Positions 34,704 through 43,495 of a DNA stretch of 64,000 nt are shown here, one piece after another. Origin of the DNA: Variovorax boronicumulans (GTDB taxonomy: Bacteria; Pseudomonadota; Gammaproteobacteria; Burkholderiales; Burkholderiaceae_C). How positions within the stretch are numbered: position 1 is the stretch's first letter; each line of letters begins with the position of its first letter. The position numbers were made by a program, and so were the translations under genes. The DNA lies in assembly GCF_019352895.1 (NCBI RefSeq), contig NZ_JAAAFX010000004.1:1385276-1449275 (forward strand), in the 5' to 3' direction. The notes beneath the pieces were generated by a model. It did not search any database. It was not told the DNA's origin and was given only the letters and a program-made list of their open reading frames with translations.

Positions 34704-35261
34704 ATGAAAGCAATTCCCCCGCCACCCGGCATGGCACTCGACCGCCCCAGGACGCGTCTGGAACCCGACCGGATCCTGGTCGCGGCCGCGAAGCTGCTGG
34801 AGACCGGCGGCACCGATTTCTCGATGCGCGAACTCGCGCGTGCGCTGGAGGTCGACCCGATGGCGGTCTACCACTACTTTCCCAACAAGACGGCGCTGCT
34901 GCAGGCCCTGGCCGACCATCATTTCTCGCGGCTCGGCGAGCTGGAGATCCCCCGGCGCGCGAGGACGCCGCGCACGCGCCTGCGCTTCGTTGCGCAGGCC
35001 TATGTGGAACTGGCGGCGGCGGCCCCCATGCTGACCGTCGTCATGGCGCGCGACCCGGGTGTCCGGGCAGGCGTGGCCCACCACTTCGCCAGGCTGTTCG
35101 GCAATGCCGTCGAAGGCCTGGCCCTGGGCGCTGCGCACGCCGCGATCGCCGGCGCGGTGCTCGCGGATTACCTGAACGGCTTCGCCATGGCGGGCCTCCC
35201 CGCCTCCGACCCCAGCCTGGTCGAGGGCGTGGACTTCCTGTACCGGGGATTGGCCGCGTAG
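34704..35261 (+). CDS. TetR-family regulator
   Basis: 185 residues with an N-terminal TetR helix-turn-helix: ILVAAAKLLETGGTDFSMRELARALEVDPMAVYHYFPNKTALLQAL, including the conserved YHYF. The C-terminal part (TVVMARDPGVRAGVAHHFARLFGNAVEGLALG) resembles the TetR_C_33-like ligand-binding half. ATG 34704 is used. It is divergent from the DHFR-like/DUF4287 operon and the intervening palindromes make it the likely repressor of both sides. Confidence 0.88.
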   Translation: MKAIPPPPGMALDRPRTRLEPDRILVAAAKLLETGGTDFSMRELARALEVDPMAVYHYFPNKTALLQALADHHFSRLGELEIPRRARTPRTRLRFVAQAYVELAAAAPMLTVVMARDPGVRAGVAHHFARLFGNAVEGLALGAAHAAIAGAVLADYLNGFAMAGLPASDPSLVEGVDFLYRGLAA

Positions 35262-35316
35262 CTCGGCGCATGCGAAGCGTCGAGGCACGCAGCGCCAGCG
35301 CACCCTCGTGCCTGCA

Positions 35317-36561
35317 TCACGCCGCGAAGAATCGCGTCACCGTGTGGATCACCAGCCCCACCAGTCCCCCCACCAGCGTCCCGTTGACCCGGATGAACTG
35401 CAGGTCCCGCCCGATGTGGCGCTCGAGTTCGAGCGTCATCTCCTGCGCGTTCCACTGCCCCACGCGCTCGACGATGTAGCGCCGGATGTCCTCGCGGTAG
35501 CGCTCGATGGCCACGGGCGCGGCGTCGGTGATCTGCTCGTTGATCCAGCGCCGGAAGGGCTCGTCCTGCTGCAGGCGCTGGCCCAGCGAGGCGGCCATGC
35601 CGGCGACGCGGCGGCGGATGCTCGAGTCGCCACGCCCCAGGTCGTCGTGCAGCCAGGCCAGCAGCTCGCTCCAGAGGCCGTGCAGGTACTCGCCCAGCGC
35701 GGGATGGGCCTGCAGCTCGGCACGGATCTGCTCGCCGCGCGCACGGAACTCGGGGTCGTGCTTGAGCCGCACCACGAAGTCGTCCATGAAGTGGTCGAAG
35801 CGCTTGCGCAGAGGGTGCGCGGGCTCGGCGGCGAGCTCGCCCAGCGTGCGCGAAACGGCAGCGACGATCTTGCGCGTGGCGACGCGCGCGGCCACCTGGT
35901 CGAGGCCCACGTACTTCAAGGTACGGATCTCGCGTGCGATGGCCTCGGCGATGCGCTCCTGCACCTCTTCGCCTTCCACCACCTTCGCCACCTGCGCCAG
36001 CACGTCGTCGAGCAGCGCCTGGTGCTTGCCGTCGGCGGTCACGGCATCGAGCACCTGGCCCAGCAGCCGCGACAGGTCGAGCTGCGCCAGGCCCGCGGCG
36101 GCGGCGCGGCCCAGGAAGGCGCGCGCGCGGTCGTCGTCGAAGGCCGTGAGCCCATAGCGCACCGCGGTCACCGCGTGCTCGCCCAGGCGCTCGGCGTTGG
36201 CCGGCAGCGCCAGCCATTGCGCGAGCCGCGCCGCGGGATCGAAAGCCTGCAGCTTGGCCAGCACCTGCGGCGTGCTCAGGAAATTGTCGAGGATGAAGCC
36301 GGCCAGCTTGGCACCGATGCGGTCCTTGTTGGCCGGGATGATCGCGGTGTGCGGGATGGGCAGGCCCAGCGGCCGGCGGAACAGCGCGACCACCGCGAAC
36401 CAGTCGGCGATGGCGCCCACCATCGCGGCTTCGGCGAAGGCCGCGACATAGCCCCAGACCGCGCCGCCGGCCGGATGGCGCGTCTCCATGAAGTGCGCCA
36501 GGCCGTACAGCAGCGCGGCGCCGCACAGCAGGCCCAGCGCGACGCGTTTCATCGTGACCAT
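35317..36561 (-). CDS. DUF445 family membrane protein
   Basis: A 414-residue protein with an N-terminal hydrophobic helix (VALGLLCGAALLYGLAHF), a second one through AFAEAAMVGAIADWFAVVALF, and the conserved DUF445 hallmark RRPLGLPIPHTAIIPANKDRIG. A long helical soluble part follows, ending in a hydrophobic stretch LVGGLVGLVIHTVTRFF. The family is widespread and membrane-associated; its biochemical role is unknown. ATG 36561 has GGAG about five bases upstream; ATG 36552 is three codons in. It lies 28 bases downstream of argE and may be co-transcribed with it. Confidence 0.88.
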   Translation of the reverse strand: MVTMKRVALGLLCGAALLYGLAHFMETRHPAGGAVWGYVAAFAEAAMVGAIADWFAVVALFRRPLGLPIPHTAIIPANKDRIGAKLAGFILDNFLSTPQVLAKLQAFDPAARLAQWLALPANAERLGEHAVTAVRYGLTAFDDDRARAFLGRAAAAGLAQLDLSRLLGQVLDAVTADGKHQALLDDVLAQVAKVVEGEEVQERIAEAIAREIRTLKYVGLDQVAARVATRKIVAAVSRTLGELAAEPAHPLRKRFDHFMDDFVVRLKHDPEFRARGEQIRAELQAHPALGEYLHGLWSELLAWLHDDLGRGDSSIRRRVAGMAASLGQRLQQDEPFRRWINEQITDAAPVAIERYREDIRRYIVERVGQWNAQEMTLELERHIGRDLQFIRVNGTLVGGLVGLVIHTVTRFFAA

Positions 36562-36589
36562 GCAGCTCCGCGGGCCGGGGCGCGCGGCA

Positions 36590-37831
36590 TCAGTCGAGGC
36601 TCTGCGTGCGCGCCAGCCCCTGCAGGAAGGCCTCGCAACGCGCCAGCTGCTCGAGCGTGACGAACTCGTCGGGCTGGTGCGCCTGGGTGATGCTGCCCGG
36701 GCCGCACACGATGGTGGGAATGCCCGCGCCCTTGAAGAGCCCCGCTTCGGTGCCGAAAGCCACCAGCGTGGTGCGGTCCTCGCCCGCGAGCCGCTGGGCG
36801 AGCCGCGTGATGGGGTCCTTCGCGGAGCCGAGGAAGCTGGGCACTTCGCAGATGGTCTCGAACTGGAAGCCGGTGTCGGGCGCCACCTTCTTCATCGGTT
36901 CCTCGAGGCGGCTCGCGTAGGCGCGGACCTCCTTCTGCATCTGCTGCGCGTCGGCGGTCGGCAGGTTGCGGAATTCGTAGCGGAACTCGGCGTCGCGTGG
37001 CACCACGTTGTCGGCGATGCCGCCATGGAACTGGCCCACGCTCGCGGTGCTGAAGGGCACGTCGAAGCCGTCGTAGCGCGGCTCGTGCTGCTCGAAGCCT
37101 TCGGCCATGTCGCGCACTTTGCCGACCACCCGCGCGGCCATCTCGATGGCGTTGACCGACTGCGGCGTGAGCGAGGAATGCGCTTCCTTGCCGCGCACGC
37201 AGCAGCGGTAGCGGTACACGCCCTTGTGCGCGATGGCAGGCACCATGCTGGTCGGCTCGCCGATGATGCAGGCCACGGGCCGGATGGCCTGCGCCTTCAT
37301 GTCGGCGATGAGTTCGCGCACGCCGAAGCAGCCCACCTCCTCGTCGTAGCTGAAGGCGAAGTGCACCGCGAAGGGCGAATCGCTTTCGAGGAAGTGCTCG
37401 GCGTTGGCCAGCGCCACCGCGATGAAGCCCTTCATGTCGGCCGCGCCGCGCCCGTAGAGCCGCGGACTGCCCAGCGCGGCGAGTTCGGCGACCCGTCCCA
37501 CGGGCACCGGGCCGCCGCCCTCGACGGGCCAGTGCTGGACCATGGCCGACAGCGGGTCGACGCTCCAGTCCTGGCCGTCCCAGGGCACGGTGTCGGTATG
37601 ACCCGAGACGATGATGCCGCTGGGCCGGCCCTCGCCCAGGGTGGCGAACAGGTTGGCCTTGGTCCTGTCGGCGTTGTAGGTCAGGCGGCTGCGCACGCCC
37701 AGCGCGGCCAGCCGGTCTCGCAAGAAATCGATCAGTTCGAGGTTGCTGTTGGCGCTGACGGTGTTCATGCGCACCAGGGTCTGCGCGGTTTCGAGGCTGC
37801 GGGCGGAAAGGATGTGCGGCATGCGGACCAT
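36590..37831 (-). CDS. argE: Acetylornithine deacetylase
   Basis: 413 residues of M20A metallopeptidase family. Zinc-binding residues appear in VSGHTDTVPWDG, GRGAADMKGF and SYDEEVGCFG, and IGEPTSMVPAIAHKG is typical of ArgE. It removes the acetyl group from N-acetylornithine in arginine synthesis. ATG 37831 or 37822 is the start; the same frame stays open much further right only as antisense read-through of the glycerophosphodiesterase gene. The next gene downstream is the DUF445 protein. A related deacylase cannot be excluded, since Burkholderiales often make arginine with ArgJ. Confidence 0.85.
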   Translation of the reverse strand: MVRMPHILSARSLETAQTLVRMNTVSANSNLELIDFLRDRLAALGVRSRLTYNADRTKANLFATLGEGRPSGIIVSGHTDTVPWDGQDWSVDPLSAMVQHWPVEGGGPVPVGRVAELAALGSPRLYGRGAADMKGFIAVALANAEHFLESDSPFAVHFAFSYDEEVGCFGVRELIADMKAQAIRPVACIIGEPTSMVPAIAHKGVYRYRCCVRGKEAHSSLTPQSVNAIEMAARVVGKVRDMAEGFEQHEPRYDGFDVPFSTASVGQFHGGIADNVVPRDAEFRYEFRNLPTADAQQMQKEVRAYASRLEEPMKKVAPDTGFQFETICEVPSFLGSAKDPITRLAQRLAGEDRTTLVAFGTEAGLFKGAGIPTIVCGPGSITQAHQPDEFVTLEQLARCEAFLQGLARTQSLD

Positions 37832-37915
37832 TGTCCGGGAAGACGCCGGCCGGTGCATCGGACATGTCATGGTGCGGGTGTAGGCTGCGCCTCCCAACGT
37901 CCACCCGGAGATGCC

Positions 37916-39151
37916 ATGACCTTCCCGTCTTTCGCCCGTGCCGCCTCTTTCCGTCCGGCGCCGCGCCGCGCCGCGCTGTGGGCCCTCGGCGCCACCGCCG
38001 CCCTCGCCGCCGCCGGTTGCACCGCCCCGCTGCAGACCGCCGCCCTGCCCACGCTCGACGGCAAGCCGCCGCTGGTGGTGGCCCACCGCGGCGCCTCGGG
38101 CTACCTGCCGGAGGAGACGCTCGAGGCCTACGCCCGCGCGATCGAGCTGGGCGCCGACGTGATCGAGATGGACCTGCTGTCGACCAAGGACGGCGTGCTG
38201 GTCACGCGGCACGACCCCAACCTGGCGATCAGCACCGATGTGGCGACGCACCCCGAGTTCGCCTCGCGCAAGAAGACCATCCAGGTCGACGGCGAGACGC
38301 AGACCGGCTGGTTCATCCACGAGTTCACGCTGGCCGAGTTGCAGACGCTGGGCGCGATCTCGACCGACGCCGAGCGGCCGCAGCAGTTCAACGGCCGCTT
38401 CAAGGTGCCCACCTTCCAGGCCGTGATCGACCTGGCCAAGGCCAAGTCGCGCGAGACCGGCCGCACCGTCGCGATCTACCCCGAGACCAAGAACCCGACC
38501 TGGTTCCGCAACCTGGGCCTGCCGCTGGAGGACAAGCTGATCGCCACCCTCGAAGCTGCCGGCTGGAACAGCGCCAGCGCACCGGTCTTCGTGCAGTCCT
38601 TCGAGCCGGGCAGCCTCAAGTACATGAAGGCCAAGGGCCTGAAGACCAAGCGGATCCAGCTGATCGACGGCGACGGCATCGACCTGCGCACCGGCGTCAT
38701 GACCTATGCGGTGCCGGTCGACCGCCCCTACGAATGGACGCTGGCCGGCGACAAGCGTAACTTCGACACCATGGTGACGCCGGCCGGCCTGGCCGAGATC
38801 GCGACCTACGCCGACGGCATCGGCCCCTGGAAGCGCTACATCCTGAGCATCAAGGGCACGGTCGGCGCCGACGGCAAGGCCCGCGACCTCAACGGCGACG
38901 GCAAGGTCAACGACGCCGACGCCACCTCGCTGGCCCCCACCACGCTGGTGGCCGACGCCCACAAGGCCGGCCTGTTCGTCCACCCCTTCACCTTCCGCAA
39001 CGAGTCGCGCCGGCTCGCGGCCGACTACAAGGGCGACCCGAAGAACGAGTACCTGGCCTACTACCGGCTGGGGGTGGACGGCGTGTTCACCGACTTCACC
39101 GATACGGCGCTGGCGGCGCGCGCGACCTGGCTCAAGGAAGCGCAGCGTTAG
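37916..39151 (+). CDS. glpQ: Periplasmic glycerophosphodiester phosphodiesterase with EF-hand loop
   Basis: A 411-residue GlpQ-type enzyme that hydrolyses glycerophosphodiesters to glycerol-3-phosphate and an alcohol. The catalytic start VVAHRGASGYLPEET and ADVIEMDLLSTKDGVLVTRHD are clear, with YPETKNP later. The N-terminus is a signal peptide with twin Arg (PAPRRAALW) and a lipobox-like AAAGC, so it may be a lipoprotein. At residues 324-335 DLNGDGKVNDAD fits a canonical EF-hand/dockerin calcium loop, unusual in this family. GGAG lies five bases before ATG 37916. It fits the phosphate-scavenging theme of the nearby phosphonate genes. Confidence 0.9.
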   Translation: MTFPSFARAASFRPAPRRAALWALGATAALAAAGCTAPLQTAALPTLDGKPPLVVAHRGASGYLPEETLEAYARAIELGADVIEMDLLSTKDGVLVTRHDPNLAISTDVATHPEFASRKKTIQVDGETQTGWFIHEFTLAELQTLGAISTDAERPQQFNGRFKVPTFQAVIDLAKAKSRETGRTVAIYPETKNPTWFRNLGLPLEDKLIATLEAAGWNSASAPVFVQSFEPGSLKYMKAKGLKTKRIQLIDGDGIDLRTGVMTYAVPVDRPYEWTLAGDKRNFDTMVTPAGLAEIATYADGIGPWKRYILSIKGTVGADGKARDLNGDGKVNDADATSLAPTTLVADAHKAGLFVHPFTFRNESRRLAADYKGDPKNEYLAYYRLGVDGVFTDFTDTALAARATWLKEAQR

Positions 39152-39209
39152 GGTAAGCCATAGGCACGGTCTTTGCGGGTGAGTCAGACCCCGCCTAGAC
39201 TGTCTCCTT

Positions 39210-40418
39210 ATGAAACTCATCGATTCGCTCGTTACCCAGGCTGCAGGCATCGCGTCCATCCGACGCGACCTGCATGCCCATCCCGAACTCTGCTTCCAGG
39301 AAGTGCGCACGGCCGACGTGGTCGCGGCCAAGCTCACCGAATGGGGCATTCCGATCCACCGCGGGCTCGGCACCACCGGCGTGGTCGGCATCGTGAAGAA
39401 CGGCACCAGCATCCGGGCCATCGGCCTGCGCGCCGACATGGACGCGCTGCCCGTGACCGAACTCAACACCTTCGAGCACGCGAGCAAGCACCACGGCAAG
39501 ATGCACGCCTGCGGCCACGACGGCCACACCGCTATGCTGCTGGCCGCGGCGCAGCACCTTTCCAAGCACCGCAACTTCGACGGCACGGTCTACCTGATCT
39601 TCCAGCCGGCCGAGGAAGGCGGCGGCGGCGCGCGCGAGATGATCAAGGAAGGGCTGTTCGAACGCTTCCCGATGGACGCCGTGTTCGGCATGCACAACTG
39701 GCCCGGCATGAAGGCCGGCCAGTTCGCGGTGAGCCCGGGCCCGGCCATGGCCTCGAGCAACGACTTCAAGATCACCATCCGCGGCAAGGGCGGCCATGCG
39801 GCGCTGCCGCACACCGGCATCGACCCGGTGCCGGTGGCCTGCGAGATGGTGCAGGCCTTCCAGACCATCCTCACGCGCAGCAAGAAGCCCACCGAGACCG
39901 GCCTGATCTCGGTCACGATGATCCACGCCGGCGAAGCCAACAATGTGATCCCCGACAGCTGCGAGCTGCAGGGCACGGTGCGCACCTTCACGCTCGAGGT
40001 GCTCGACCTGATCGAGTCGCGCATGAAGAAGATCGCCGAGCACATCTGCGCGGCGCACGACGCCGAGGTCGATTTCTATTTCCATCGCAACTACCCGCCA
40101 ACCATCAACACCGAGGCCGAAGCCAACTTCGCGCGCCGGGTGATGGCCGGCATCGTGGGCGCCGAGAACGTGCTGCCGCAGGAAGGCGCGATGACCGCCG
40201 AGGACTTCGCCTTCATGCTGCAGGCCAAGCCCGGCGCCTACGCCTTCATCGGCAACGGCGACGGCGCGCACCGCGACATGCACCACGGCGGGGGCCCGTG
40301 CACGCTGCACAACGCCAGCTACGACTTCAACGACGACCTGATCCCGCTGGGCGCCACCTGCTGGGTCGAGCTGGCCGAGCAGTTCCTCGCCCAGGGCCAG
40401 CCCGGAGCCGCCGCGTGA
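39210..40418 (+). CDS. M20D amidohydrolase (hippurate hydrolase/aminoacylase-like)
   Basis: 402 residues. The N-terminus IRRDLHAHPELCFQE, the metal-Cys motif HACGHDGHTAML, FQPAEEGGGGARE and GMHNWPG identify the amidohydrolase branch of M20, which includes HipO, IAA-amino-acid hydrolases and N-acetyl-diaminopimelate deacetylase. It would cleave an N-acylated amino acid. The substrate is not readable. It overlaps the next gene by four bases (GTGA), so the two hydrolases are co-expressed, probably in peptide or acyl-amino-acid salvage. Confidence 0.9.
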   Translation: MKLIDSLVTQAAGIASIRRDLHAHPELCFQEVRTADVVAAKLTEWGIPIHRGLGTTGVVGIVKNGTSIRAIGLRADMDALPVTELNTFEHASKHHGKMHACGHDGHTAMLLAAAQHLSKHRNFDGTVYLIFQPAEEGGGGAREMIKEGLFERFPMDAVFGMHNWPGMKAGQFAVSPGPAMASSNDFKITIRGKGGHAALPHTGIDPVPVACEMVQAFQTILTRSKKPTETGLISVTMIHAGEANNVIPDSCELQGTVRTFTLEVLDLIESRMKKIAEHICAAHDAEVDFYFHRNYPPTINTEAEANFARRVMAGIVGAENVLPQEGAMTAEDFAFMLQAKPGAYAFIGNGDGAHRDMHHGGGPCTLHNASYDFNDDLIPLGATCWVELAEQFLAQGQPGAAA

Positions 40419-41518
40419 TCGGCGTGACCGAAGCCTTCTCGCCGACCTACGCGCAAGCGCGCCGCAAGTTCCTGCAGGGCTGCGTCACGGCGGGCCTCAC
40501 GGTCGAGACCCATCCCCATCCGCTGCCCGGCCGCGAGGGCGAGGCGCTGGCGATGGACGTGGCCTACGAAGGCCCGGCCGATGCGGAGAACCTGCTGCTG
40601 GTCAGCAGCGCCTGCCACGGCGTCGAAGGCCACTGCGGCAGCGGCGTGCAGGTGTTCGCGCTGCATGACGCCGAGTGGCGCGAAAAGGCCCGCGCGGCCG
40701 GCGTCGGCGTGCTCTACGTGCATGCGCTCAACCCGCACGGCTTCTCCTACAGCCGGCGCGTGACGAACGAGAACGTCGACCTCAACCGCAACTTCATGGA
40801 TTTCACGCAGCCGCTGCCGGTCAACGCCGCCTACGCCGGCCTGCACCCGCTGCTGCTGCCCGAGGAATGGCCGCCGTCGGCGCAGAACCAGGCCGAGCTC
40901 GAGGCCTGGATCGGCGAGCACGGCGTGGTCGCCTACCAGGCCGCGGTCTCGGGTGGCCAGTACCAGTTCGACGACGGCGTGTTCTTCGGCGGCACCGCGC
41001 CGACCTGGAGCAACCGCACCTTCCGCCAGGTGCTGCAGACGCATGCGCAGAAGGCGCAGCGACTGGCCTGGATCGACCTGCACACCGGCCTGGGGCCGAA
41101 CGGCATCGGCGAACGCATCTTCGCCTGCCGCGACGATGCCGCCGCCTTTGCGCGCGCCAACGCCTGGTGGGGCGCCGAGACACCGGTCACCTCGATCTAC
41201 GACGGCTCCTCGACCTCGGCGCTGCTGACCGGCCTGAACTGGGGTGCGATCTACGCGGAATGCCCGCAGGCCGAGTACACCGGCATCGCGCTGGAGTACG
41301 GCACGCTGCCCATCCTCGAGATGACCGGCGCGCTGCGCGCCGACCACTGGCTGCACAAGCATCCGGAGGCCGCGCCCGAGCTGGCGGACGCGATCCATGC
41401 GCGCATGCGCGAGGCCTTCTACACCGACACCGATGCCTGGAAGGGCCAGATCATCAGCCAGGCACGCCAGGCGATGTTCCAGGCGGTGGACGGGCTCACC
41501 GGCGCCAGGGCCGCCTGA
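40415..41518 (+). CDS. DUF2817 (M14-like) hydrolase
   Basis: 367 residues from GTG 40415, with GGAG eight bases upstream and a GTGA overlap with the amidohydrolase stop. The zinc site resembles M14 carboxypeptidases: SACHGVEGHCGSG (His-x-x-Glu), NENVDLNRNFMDF and WIDLHTGLG, with the Glu in ALEYGTLPILEM near the end. DUF2817 proteins are predicted metallocarboxypeptidase or aspartoacylase-like enzymes without a firm substrate. Pairing with an M20 amidohydrolase suggests a two-step degradation of acylated amino acids or peptides. Confidence 0.85.
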   Translation: MIGVTEAFSPTYAQARRKFLQGCVTAGLTVETHPHPLPGREGEALAMDVAYEGPADAENLLLVSSACHGVEGHCGSGVQVFALHDAEWREKARAAGVGVLYVHALNPHGFSYSRRVTNENVDLNRNFMDFTQPLPVNAAYAGLHPLLLPEEWPPSAQNQAELEAWIGEHGVVAYQAAVSGGQYQFDDGVFFGGTAPTWSNRTFRQVLQTHAQKAQRLAWIDLHTGLGPNGIGERIFACRDDAAAFARANAWWGAETPVTSIYDGSSTSALLTGLNWGAIYAECPQAEYTGIALEYGTLPILEMTGALRADHWLHKHPEAAPELADAIHARMREAFYTDTDAWKGQIISQARQAMFQAVDGLTGARAA

Positions 41519-41531
41519 GTTCCGCCCGGGT

Positions 41532-42302
41532 TCAGGCCGCCGCGCGCGCCTCGGCGATCACCAGCAGCCCGTCCATGATGAGCCCGTCGACCAGTTCGAA
41601 GGGGCTCACCATCGACGGCGCCATCTTCCAGCCCGCGCCGCCCGTCATGTAGCAGGCGGGCTCGGCGCCGCAGTGCGCCTTCACATGCTGGCGCATGCGC
41701 TCGACCGCACCCGCGATCGCATAGGTGCCGCCGCTGGTGAGGGCGTCGCTGGTGTTGGTCGGGAACTCCCGCACATCGCCAGTGGGCACGTGCAGGCCCG
41801 CGGTGCCCGACTCGAGCGCGCGCAGCATGATGCCGTGGCCCGGCAGGATCAGGCCGCCGAGGAAGCGGCCGTCGACGTCGATGGCCTCGACCGTGACGGC
41901 GGTGCCGATCATCACCACCACCATCGGGCGCGGCGCGCCCTGCGACAGCATGCGGTGGCGCGCGCCGATCATCGCGACCCAGCGGTCGGCACCCAGCCGC
42001 GTCGGGTGGTCGTAGCCGTTGACCATGCCGGCCTCAGCCGCGCTCGAGACGACCCAGCGCGCGGCGCAGTCGAAGCGCTCCGTCACCTGCTCCTCGGCAC
42101 GGCGGCGCACCGCATCGCCGGCCACCGCGCAGCCCAGCATCGCGGTCGGCGAGGCCATGTCGGCCCAGGGGCCCTCGGCCAGGCGCTCGATGTGGTCGAG
42201 GAACTCGGCGCCGCTGGCCAGCAGTTCCGCACCGGGGTGTCCAGCCGCATAGAGCGCCCATTTGAGGCGCGTGTTGCCGATGTCGATGGCGAGAAAGGTC
42301 AT
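41532..42302 (-). CDS. coaX: Type III pantothenate kinase
   Basis: 256 residues. The ATP-binding start [15 protein letters not shown], the pantothenate-binding [11 protein letters not shown] and the second phosphate motif [10 protein letters not shown] are all typical of CoaX, the ATP-dependent first step of coenzyme A synthesis. [12 protein letters not shown] completes the family pattern. ATG 42302 is chosen; no Shine-Dalgarno sequence is obvious. It converges on the DUF2817 gene with 13 bases between stops. The window holds another pantothenate-pathway candidate (PanE-like) 2.6 kb away, not in the same operon. Confidence 0.93.
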   Translation of the reverse strand: MTFLAIDIGNTRLKWALYAAGHPGAELLASGAEFLDHIERLAEGPWADMASPTAMLGCAVAGDAVRRRAEEQVTERFDCAARWVVSSAAEAGMVNGYDHPTRLGADRWVAMIGARHRMLSQGAPRPMVVVMIGTAVTVEAIDVDGRFLGGLILPGHGIMLRALESGTAGLHVPTGDVREFPTNTSDALTSGGTYAIAGAVERMRQHVKAHCGAEPACYMTGGAGWKMAPSMVSPFELVDGLIMDGLLVIAEARAAA

Positions 42303-42433
42303 GGCGGGATTATTGCGACTTTGTCGGCCGGGGTTTACCAATGCTTGCACACGCGTCGGCGGCTGACACCGGGAAGGCCGGGGCCGTGCTTAAAGTTGCG
42401 GTCCGATTCACCACCACGCGAAGTGAGAACACC

Positions 42434-42901
42434 ATGGGTTTGCTGAGTTTCATCAAGGAAGCGGGCGAGAAGCTGTTCGGCGGTTCGTCGGCACATGCCG
42501 CCGAAGCGGGCACCGACCCGAATGCTGCGGCGGCCGCCGCGATCAAGACCTACATCGAGACGCAGAACCTCGGCCTGAGCAACCTGGCCGTGTGCTATTC
42601 CGCGGCCACGGGCGTGGTCACGCTGGCCGGCAATGCGCCCTCGCAGGAAGCCAGCGAGAAGGCCGGTCTCGCGGCCGGCAACGTCGCCAACGTGACCAGC
42701 GTCGACAACAACCTGGTCGCCCCGGCCGCGCCGCCGGCCCAGTACCACGACGTGGTGCGCGGCGACACGCTGTCGGCGATTTCCAAGAAGTACTACGGCG
42801 ACGCCAACAAGTACAACGCGATCTTCGAGGCCAACAAGCCCATGCTCAGCAACCCGGACAAGATCTATCCGGGGCAGAAGCTGCGGATTCCAAAAATCTA
42901 G
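42434..42901 (+). CDS. BON-LysM protein (Kbp/YgaU-like)
   Basis: A 155-residue protein with no signal peptide. Residues 1-50 form a short N-terminal region (GLLSFIKEAGEKLFG), 50-100 a BON domain (IETQNLGLSNLAVCYSAATGVVTLAGNAPSQ), and 108-153 a LysM domain (YHDVVRGDTLSAISKKYYGDANKYNAIFEANKP and PGQKLRIPK). The order matches E. coli Kbp, a cytosolic potassium-binding protein, so that role is plausible. ATG 42434 is chosen on domain length. Its stop TAG shares the CTAG at 42898-42901 with the stop of the convergent rhodanese gene. Confidence 0.9.
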   Translation: MGLLSFIKEAGEKLFGGSSAHAAEAGTDPNAAAAAAIKTYIETQNLGLSNLAVCYSAATGVVTLAGNAPSQEASEKAGLAAGNVANVTSVDNNLVAPAAPPAQYHDVVRGDTLSAISKKYYGDANKYNAIFEANKPMLSNPDKIYPGQKLRIPKI

Positions 42902-43320
42902 TTCTGCTTCCAGGGCAGGCCGTGCTTGCGCCAGCCGCCGACCTGCCCGCGGTGCCCGCTCTCGTCGGGGTTGCCTTCGAAGCCTTCGAGGATGTTGTAG
43001 GCCTCGAGGCCCAGTTCGGTGGCGCGCTTCGCGGCAGCGATCGAGCGCACGCCGCTGCGGCATAGCATCACGGCCTTGCCACCGGCGGGCACGGCCGCAC
43101 GCAGGCCCTCGTCGAAACCGGCATTGAGCGCCATGCCCGGCCATTGCTTCCAGGCCAGCGGCACGGCGCCCGGCACATAGCCCACCCATTCGCGTTCGGC
43201 GTCGGTGCGCACATCGATCAGCACCGCTTCGCCGCGCGCCACCCATTGCGCAGCCTGCGCGGGCGTGACGTCGCCGGCATAGCCGTCTGCGGGGCGGAAG
43301 GAAGGCGTGGTGTCGGGCAT
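42898..43320 (-). CDS. Rhodanese-like domain protein
   Basis: 140 residues, a single rhodanese domain. The catalytic loop is LCRSGVRS, with Cys as the expected persulphide carrier, and VLIDVRTDAEREWVGYVPGAVPLAW is the usual start of the fold. ATG 43320 has AGAGGA about seven bases upstream. It would transfer sulphane sulphur or act as a phosphatase-like or scaffold protein; the acceptor is unknown. It is a single gene, convergent with the BON-LysM gene and divergent from glutathione reductase. Confidence 0.9.
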   Translation of the reverse strand: MPDTTPSFRPADGYAGDVTPAQAAQWVARGEAVLIDVRTDAEREWVGYVPGAVPLAWKQWPGMALNAGFDEGLRAAVPAGGKAVMLCRSGVRSIAAAKRATELGLEAYNILEGFEGNPDESGHRGQVGGWRKHGLPWKQN

Positions 43321-43495
43321 GGAGGTCCTCTTTCTGTCGTGGATGGCCGGCATCGTGCAGGCCGCGCGATTTTCGCGCGTCTGGCAGCCGGGCGTGTGCA
43401 TCGGCTGCGCGGTGCACGTACCCCACGCGGGGGCTTGATCGGCGAACCGGGCCGCCATCCGCCCCCGCCCGCTACAGTCGGCGCAAGGAGCCTTC

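Noticed and set aside
36590..39586. A 998-codon minus frame suggesting a fused protein upstream of ArgE
   Set aside because: Only the last 413 codons encode ArgE. The rest is antisense to the glycerophosphodiesterase gene and has no recognisable protein features.
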